From positions 26,199,001 through 26,263,000 of the forward strand of contig CATNEN010000001.1 in the NCBI GenBank assembly GCA_950097015.1: a stretch of DNA of 64,000 nt, given 5' to 3'. The stretch comes from Macrostomum hystrix (taxonomy: Eukaryota; Platyhelminthes; Macrostomidae). Position 1 is the first letter of the stretch; each line of letters starts with the position of its first letter. Of this stretch, positions 58,425-64,000 are shown piece by piece. The notes under the pieces are model-generated. The model searched no databases and was not told where the DNA came from. It was given only the letters and a program-made list of their open reading frames with translations. A program made the translations under genes and the position numbers.

Positions 58425-59375
58425 GGCTTGTGATGTGTGTAGCCTGAGGCTTGGGATGTGTCTGTAGCCTGAGGCTTGTGATGTGTGTAGCCTGAGGCTT
58501 GGGATGTGTGTAGCCTGAGGCTTGGGGTGTGTGTGTAGCCTGAGGCTTGGGGTGTGTGTGTAGCCTGAGGCTTGGGGTGTGTGTGTAGCCTGAGGCTTGT
58601 GATGTGTGTAGCCTGAGGCTTGTGATGTGTGTAGCCTGAGGCTTGTGATGTGTGTAGCCTGAGGCTTGTGATGTGTGTAGCCTGAGGCTTGTGATGTGTG
58701 TAGCCTGAGGCTTGTGATGTGTGTAGCCTGAGGCTTGTGATGTGTGTAGACTGAGGCTTGTGATGTGTGTAGCCTGAGGCTTGTGATGTGTGTAGCCTGA
58801 GGCTTGGGATGTGTGTAGCCTGAGGCTTGGGGTGTGTGTAGCCTGAGGCTTGGGGTGTGTGTAGTCTGAGGCTTGGGATGTGTGTAGCCTGAGGCTTGGG
58901 GTGTGTGTAGCCTGAGGCTTGTGATGTGTGTAGTCTGAGGCTTGGGGTGTGTGTAGCCTGAGGCTTGGGGTGTGTGTAGTCTGAGGCTTGGGGTGTGTGT
59001 GTAGTCTGAGGCTTGGGGTGTGTGTAGTCTGAGGCTTGGGGTGTGTGTAGCCTGAGGCTTGTGATGTGTGTAGTCTGAGGCTTGGGGTGTGTGTAGCCTG
59101 AGGCTTGGGATGTGTGTAGCCTGAGGCTTGGGGTGTGTGTGTAGCCTGAGGCTTGTGATGTGTGTAGCCTGAGGCTTGTGATGTGTGTAGTCTGAGGCTT
59201 GGGGTGTGTGTAGTCTGAGGCTTGGGGTGTGTGTAGTCTGAGGCTTGGGGTGTGTGTAGTCTGAGGCTTGGGGTGTGTGTAGTCTGAGGCTTGGGGTGTG
59301 TGTGTGTAGCCTGAGGTTCGGATGTGTGTAGCCTGAGGCTTGGGGTGTGTGTGTAGCCTGAGGTTCGGATGTGTT
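58418..59375. repeat. 21-27-bp minisatellite starting at the Spinster stop codon
   Basis: About 40 units of GTGTAGCCTGAGGCTTGTGA plus TGT, with GGGGT and GGGAT variants and extra GT steps. The first unit includes the Spinster termination codon: the coding end TTA GCC TGA is the TAGCCTGA of the unit. The array is therefore the proximal 3' UTR or just beyond it. Confidence 0.96.
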
Positions 59376-59632
59376 TCTGATTGAGCTTAATGTGATGATT
59401 TTTTAGGTTTTTTAGTAGGTAGCATCATAATTGTTTTACTTGCTGATAACTTGAGGCTGTGATAGCTACTGCCAGTAGCATATACGAGAAAGTGCCCTTT
59501 TTCATTCAAGACCTTAAATATTGACAAATCGAGTTATTTTATATCTGCAGTAATTTTTCTGTTTATCAAATAACGGACATTAGTTGTAGTGCTTGTTTCG
59601 TTTCGTCAAGATGCAATGTCAATGATCGTTAA
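59376..59632. other. Spacer
   Basis: AT-rich sequence between the 3' array of Spinster and the piggyBac-like MITE. It may hold the Spinster polyadenylation site, but no AATAAA was recognised in it. Confidence 0.4.
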
Positions 59633-59978
59633 CAGTAGAACTACCAAGGGGGCATTTCCTCCCCTGACAGTTTTTTTTGTGCTGCACCCGAACGAAGAAA
59701 CTCAAGAACACGGGTCACATTTTTGTTGCGCATCTTCTGAAACAATCATCTAGTCGTCAGCTCTTCAGATCGTCGAGATACCTTGCCAGGCCTTTATTAT
59801 GGACACGCTGACGCGAATTTCTCAAAGTTCACTGATCAAGCCAAATTATATTAAGCGCAGCTCAACCACAGGACACCCTCGAACACCCTGCTGTTAGCAG
59901 TCGGGCGATGCCAAGAAATTTCAGCGGGGAGACCTTTGGTATTAAAACTGGCGGCCAAATGGCTTGGTAGTTCTACTG
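59633..59978. mobile_element. piggyBac-like MITE with TTAA target sites
   Basis: CAGTAGAACTACCAAG (59633-59648) is exactly inverted at 59963-59978, and TTAA flanks both ends (59629-59632 and 59979-59982). TTAA targets with a CASTAGAACTAYCA-type end are characteristic of piggyBac elements. The 346-bp body has no transposase. A partial relative lies at 38815. Confidence 0.85.
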
Positions 59979-59982
59979 TTAA

Positions 59983-60599
59983 GGAGCTTTCCAAAATTGA
60001 CAATCAGTTGGCTTTTCAGATGTATTTTTACAATGAAAAAAATTCTTTTTGCTTTATTCTTCTCTTACTACTGAAATCCTTCTGTACAGTAGAGTGGTTA
60101 AAACGAATGTCTTTGATACAGTATTTGCACACAACAGGAAATATTTTCTCTTTTGAATCTCGAATTAACTTTTGTTTTTCTGCCATTTTCTCTTCTTTTA
60201 CTTGCTGTTTTTATACTGCTTTGGTGCTTCAGACACAATCTTTTGATTTTATTTACTGACTACTTGTTCATTAAATAAAGTAGCTAGTGTGTAATGATAA
60301 TGTGGTTTTCAAAATTAGTCTTTCTTACTTCAATTTTGTAAGCCTAACCGTTTTCTTCTAGGAAACAAAATGTTGCTGTTGCAAAAAGTAGAGCCAGTTA
60401 CTTGTATATTGCAGATACTGTTTCTTTACTAGTTCCACCTCAAGTGAAGACTTTATTTTTTAACCTCTTCACAAAATATTATTACATTTGTACACTTCCG
60501 TCATTTTGCAAAATAAAATCTTTATGGGACCTCGTTTGAGGAAGTATAATTGCTGATTTATAATCGCTATTATTGTGTGTAGAGAAAAATAAGTTGATT
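59983..60599. other. Spacer with possible mRpL50 first exon
   Basis: AT-rich. ATGTTGCTGTTGCAAAAA at 60370-60387 followed by GTAGAG could be an 18-nt first coding exon of mRpL50 (MLLLQK) with matching phase 0. The evidence is weak because the donor is poor and the exon short. Nothing else was recognised. Confidence 0.3.
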
Positions 60600-61110
60600 G
60601 GGGAAGAGAAAAGGATATTGTAGGGGAGAAAGGGAGATTGGGTAGAGAAAAGTATATTTGAGGAGAAAGAATGATATTGGGGGGAGAAAGAAGGATATTA
60701 GGGGGAGAAAGAATGATATTGGGGGAGAAAGAATGATATTGGGGGATAAAGAAGGATATTGGGGGGAGAAAGAATGATATTAGGGGGAGAGAAAGAAGGA
60801 TATTGGGGGGAGATAAAGAAGGATATTGGGGGAGATAAAGAAGGATATTGGGGGGAGAAAGAAGGGTATTGGGGGGAGAGAAAGAAGGATATTGGGGGAG
60901 ATAAAGAAGGATATTAGGGGAGATAAAGAAGGATATTGGGGGAGATAAAGAAGGATAATGGGGGAGATAAAGAAGGATATTGGGGGAGATAAAGAAGGAT
61001 ATTGGGGGAGATAAAGAAGGATATTGGGGGAGATAAAGAAGGATATTGGGGGAGATAAAGAATGATATTGGGGGGAGAAAGAACGTATTAGGTATACAGA
61101 AGCAGATTAG
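60600..61110. repeat. 22-bp minisatellite upstream of mRpL50 exon
   Basis: About 22 units of GGGGGAGATAAAGAAGGATATT with 20-24-bp variants in the left half. The array ends some 60-80 bp before the mRpL50 acceptor at 61171, so it probably lies in an intron. Confidence 0.95.
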
Positions 61111-61171
61111 GGTAGGGGAGAAAGAAATCTGAATGCTTTAGTATTACAGAATCATTGTGTTACTCTTCCAG

Positions 61172-61990
61172 TCCGGCCTTCTATCATTGAGTCGCACTCG
61201 GCTGTTCTGCCGGCTGTTGCCGCAGCAGCAGCAGCTTGCCCGCTCCTACGGTCTGTTCAACTCGTCGGACAGCAAGAAGTCCGGGCCCAGTCTGAAGGGC
61301 CTGATCGACGCGGCCAGGAATGTCGCGGGCAAGAAGTCTCGAAAGGTCGAGGTAGCGGAGCAGGTGAAGGCGGCTGCTGAAGCGGCTGAAGAGCTGGATA
61401 ACGCCAGTTCGCCGGCCAACCGACTGTTGGACGCCGCTCAGCGTTTCGATGCCGCGTTTCGCAGATCAGCCGATGATAACGCTGCATTGGTTGCCATGGC
61501 AACGCCGGAGACTATCACTGCTGGCGTCCTGGAGGCCGCGAAATCCGCCAGCCTGTTCGTGGACGCTTCGGCACCGGCGAATTTCCGATCGATCAGCCTG
61601 CGGGCGGATCCGGCCGCCAAGTTCGCCTTCCTGACGGACTGCGTCCGCCGTTTCTCCCGACCGATTCCCAATTCTAGCCTGTCCGACCTGGCCACAGTTG
61701 GCCAAGCCTTGGATTTCTTCCTGCGGCCGGCCGACAAGCCCAAGGACCCGCTGAGGCAGCTGGCCGCACTGCCGGATCTGCCGCCCAATGTCCACATCCA
61801 GGTGGAGCCGTTGCGCTTCACCGACAATCCGGACTTCTTCGACGGCGTCGACGCCTTCCCGGGCCGAGATTCGCTTGTCACGCAGCCGTGGGCCCGCGCC
61901 CGCTACCGCAGCAAGATTGCGCCGCCGCTGCGCTCACCCCGGTGGAGCGGCGTCGGCCGCAACCCCGGCAGCCTGTCTGACGAAAGCTGA
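61172..61990 (+). CDS. MRPL50: Mitochondrial large-subunit ribosomal protein mL50, 5' end missing
   Basis: The frame opens at acceptor TGTTACTCTTCCAG (AG 61170-61171) and encodes 272 aa. There is no suitable ATG at the start, so at least one upstream exon is needed (candidate 60370-60387). The start SGLLSLSRTRLFCRLLPQQQ is Arg/Leu-rich like a mitochondrial presequence. The core matches MRPL50: FRSISLRADPAAKFAFL, RRFSRPIPNSSLSDLATVGQ, ALDFF and LPPNVHIQVEPLRF, equivalent to human ISLEDSRLKFNLL...VPNSRL...LDFY...LPPNLKITW. The human protein is 158 aa and ends at that point. This one has an Ala-rich N-terminal insertion and a C-terminal tail with FFDGVDAFPGRDSLVTQP, which fly-like homologues also seem to have. 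mL50 is a peripheral mitoribosome component. Confidence 0.82.
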   Translation, partial: SGLLSLSRTRLFCRLLPQQQQLARSYGLFNSSDSKKSGPSLKGLIDAARNVAGKKSRKVEVAEQVKAAAEAAEELDNASSPANRLLDAAQRFDAAFRRSADDNAALVAMATPETITAGVLEAAKSASLFVDASAPANFRSISLRADPAAKFAFLTDCVRRFSRPIPNSSLSDLATVGQALDFFLRPADKPKDPLRQLAALPDLPPNVHIQVEPLRFTDNPDFFDGVDAFPGRDSLVTQPWARARYRSKIAPPLRSPRWSGVGRNPGSLSDES

Positions 61991-62334
61991 ACTTAATCTG
62001 CCTAGAGCCAACGCTGCCTGTTTTTAGGCAACTTTTTAGTACTAAATATAAAATCTAAAAATCTTATTTAATATTTTTGTGATAATCAATTAATCCAAGA
62101 ATTTTTTTGAGGATCCGAGGTTACTGAGGATCTTTCAAAGTCCGTAGTCCCATATTTGGAAACTGGGAAGTTACTGATCCTATTTCGGGGATTCTAGAAT
62201 GCTTAAAATCCCATTTTTAGGATCTGTCAAGCTACTGATCTTATTTGGGAATTCTAGAAAGTTTAAAATCCCTTTTTAGGGATATCTAAAGTTACTGATC
62301 CCGTTTGAGGTTCCTAGAAAGTTTTGAATCCCAC
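61991..62334. other. 3' region of mRpL50
   Basis: AT-rich. From about 62105 degenerate units of GGTTACTGATCCTATTTGGG style appear, decaying before the next array. No canonical AATAAA was seen; AAATATAAAA near 62043 might serve. Confidence 0.4.
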
Positions 62335-62740
62335 CATTAAGATTGGGATTCTGAATGTTTCTAAGAATTGGGATTCTGAAGGTTTCTAAGAATTGGGATT
62401 CTGAAGGTTTTCAAAGGATTGGGATTCTGAAGGTGTGTGAAGATTGGGATTCTGAATGTTTCTAAGAATTGGGATTTTGAAGGTTTCTAAGAATTGGGAT
62501 TCTGAAGGTTTTCAAAGGATTGGGATTCTAAAGGTGTGTGAAGATTGGGATTCTGAAGGTGTGATGATTGGGATTCTGAAAGTTTGCGAGGATTGGGATT
62601 CTAAAGGTGTGTGAGGATTGGGATTCTGAAGGTGTGTGAAGATTGGGATTCTAAAGGTTTTCAAGGATTGGGATTCTGAAGGTGTGAGGATTGGGATTCT
62701 GAAGGTGTAAGGATTGGGATTCTGTAGGCATTCAAAGTAT
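62335..62740. repeat. GGATTGGGATTCTGAAGGT minisatellite
   Basis: About 15 units of GATTGGGATTCTGAAGGTTT with length variation from 22 to 29 bp (endings TCTAAGA, TTCAAAG, GTGTGAA). Confidence 0.92.
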
Positions 62741-62759
62741 TGGGCTTATGAAGCTGGAT

Positions 62760-62895
62760 TAATTGAAGCGATGATGTAGTAGATAATGCAGAGTTTACTG
62801 TCTTGCTAAAGGACATTAATTGTTACAGTAAAGTCGGGAATCGAACCCTCGACCTTCAAGTCATATGTCCTTCGCTCTAACCACTAAGCTAAAAT
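62760..62895 (-). mobile_element. tRNA-derived SINE head
   Basis: On the minus strand, A box TAGCTTAGTGG (62891-62881) and a perfect B box GGTTCGATTCC (62847-62837) are spaced as in a tRNA. The T arm is nearly intact, but the anticodon stem does not pair and no acceptor stem is found, so this is a SINE or relic, not a functional tRNA. Its 3' side has CCTTTAGCAAGACAGTAAAC. It shares GACTTGAAGGTCG with the fragment near 22450. Confidence 0.6.
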
Positions 62896-63123
62896 CTCCT
62901 TGGTTCCTTACAGACTGGTAAGATTAGATTCCCACTGTGTCCATAATCTCGTGTTTACAAGCTCATGATGCTTGCTTAATTGGGCAGAAGTCATTCCAGT
63001 GGCAGCTGGTAAGACCTATAAGCTCCAGATGGCCCAAAAGTGAGTTGAGACCCTTACAAAAAGTTTTTTTTCTAGATTCTGAGTGCTGATCTCAAAGCAT
63101 CTCCATCTGATAATCTCTTTTAG

Positions 63124-63231
63124 GCTCGCAAATTTCATGCGCTCTTTCCAGATTTTCGCTTAGTGCTTTTTGTCGTGGGGTGGGTGACATGGATTTATGT
63201 TCTTCAGATAATCCTTAATCCGACCCCTGAG
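63124..63231 (+). CDS. Possible internal exon with one transmembrane segment (partial gene)
   Basis: Between acceptor AATCTCTTTTAG and donor GAG|GTAAAAG lies a 108-nt segment open in phase 0. It encodes 36 residues, with FPDFRLVLFVVGWVTWIYVL forming a convincing transmembrane helix flanked by charged and polar residues. Possible earlier mini-exons (for example 62988-63008, KSFQWQL, before GTAAGA) could join in frame. The gene would continue past the window end. No family was recognised. An exon prediction from splice signals alone in a single short segment is weak. Confidence 0.35.
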
Positions 63232-63284
63232 GTAAAAGAATCTTATTAGTACTTGTGTGGGTAATTATAGTGAGACTGATAAAT

Positions 63285-64000
63285 AGAATGCTGAGAGATG
63301 ATGAGACTGCCGAGAGAGGGTGAGACTGCTGAGAGGGTGAGACTGCCGAGAGAGGGTGAGACTACTGAGAGGGTGAGACTGCTGAGAGAGAGTGAGACTG
63401 CTGAGAGAGGGTAAGACTGCTGAGAGAGGGTGAGACTGCTGAGAGAGGGTGAGACTGCCGAGAGAGGGTGAGACTACTGAGAGAGGGTGAGACTGCTGAG
63501 AGAGGGTGAGACTGCTGAGAGAGGGTGAGACTGCTGAGAGAGAGGGTGAGACTGCTGAGAGAGAGGGTGAGACTGCTGAGAGAGGGTAAGACTGCTGAGA
63601 GAGGGTGAGACTACTGAGAGGGTGAGACTGCTGAGAGAGAGGGTGAGACTGCTGAGAGAGAGGGTGAGACTGCTGAGAGAGGGTGAGACTGCTGAGAGAG
63701 GGTGAGACTGCTGAGAGAGAGGGTGAGACTGCTGAGAGAGAGGGTGAGACTGCTGAGAGAGGGTGAGACTGCTGAGAGAGGGTGAGACTGCTGAGAGAGA
63801 GGGTGAGACTGCTGAGAGAGAGGGTGAGACTGCTGAGAGAGGGTGAGACTGCTGAGAGAGGGTGAGACTGCTGAGAGAGAGGGTGAGACTGCTGAGAGAG
63901 GGTGAGACTGCTGAGAGAGGGTGAGACTGCTGAGAGAGGGTGAGACTGCTGAGAGAGGGTGAGACTGCTGAGAGAGGGTGAGACTGCTGAGAGAGGGTGA
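63285..64000. repeat. 18-20-bp minisatellite running off the window
   Basis: About 38 units of GGTGAGACTGCTGAGAGA, some with an additional GA, continue to the last base of the window, so the full length is unknown. Each unit holds GGTGAG, a donor-like hexamer. Confidence 0.96.

Noticed and set aside
62820-62895. Functional tRNA gene
   Set aside because: The A and B boxes are good, but the anticodon stem and acceptor stem do not pair; a SINE head explains it better.

Overview
This is a window of animal nuclear DNA. Its genes have GT-AG introns, AATAAA signals and metazoan families: a TENT5/FAM46 terminal nucleotidyltransferase, an ACP7-type purple acid phosphatase, a Uev1A/UBE2V ubiquitin E2 variant, an NWD-type NACHT-WD40 protein, a Spinster transporter and mitochondrial ribosomal protein L50. 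Exons are GC-rich. Introns and spacers are AT-rich and packed with more than twenty different minisatellites of 16-42 bp. Several start codons sit a few bases after an acceptor-like TTTCAG, as in lineages with spliced-leader trans-splicing. A free-living flatworm or other spiralian (Macrostomum-like) would fit, but that is inference only.

Layout. 1-7.6 kb: TENT5 on the minus strand, two exons, with a 1.9 kb array of a 30-bp repeat and a hAT-like element in its intron. 8.3-10 kb: a mariner-like MITE touching a 36-bp array. 12.7-19.5 kb: a four-exon plus-strand gene of unknown function whose introns hold four arrays. 19.85-20.5 kb: a 21/24-bp array that is one open frame. 21.4-26.0 kb: the acid phosphatase, two exons, whose intron holds two arrays that are reverse complements of each other. 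28.0-31.7 kb: Uev1A on the minus strand, three exons including a 16-nt first coding exon. 35.9-38.1 kb: two intronless plus-strand genes, a C2H2 zinc-finger protein and a small Cys-rich basic protein. 40.1-47.5 kb: a minus-strand eight-exon gene of 2132 codons with DUF4062, NACHT and WD40 regions and a C-terminal Dpy-30 motif. 49.5-51 kb: two non-autonomous DNA transposons with clear 8-bp target duplications. 52.6-54.7 kb: an intronless 691-aa low-complexity protein with a 14-aa tandem repeat. 55.8-58.4 kb: Spinster, four exons. 59.6-60 kb: a piggyBac-like MITE. 61.2-62 kb: the main exon of mRpL50. 62.8-64 kb: a tRNA-derived SINE head, a possible transmembrane exon and an array that runs off the window.

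The genes are unrelated housekeeping and accessory genes and form no evident pathway. The most distinctive features are architectural. Several minisatellites look as if they were copied from functional gene boundaries: a Spinster splice acceptor, a Spinster donor and the Spinster stop codon. Others grew inside transposons. The Dpy-30 fusion on a NACHT-WD40 protein is the most unusual protein architecture. All exon joins were made by hand from splice consensus, frame and family similarity. No database search was possible.
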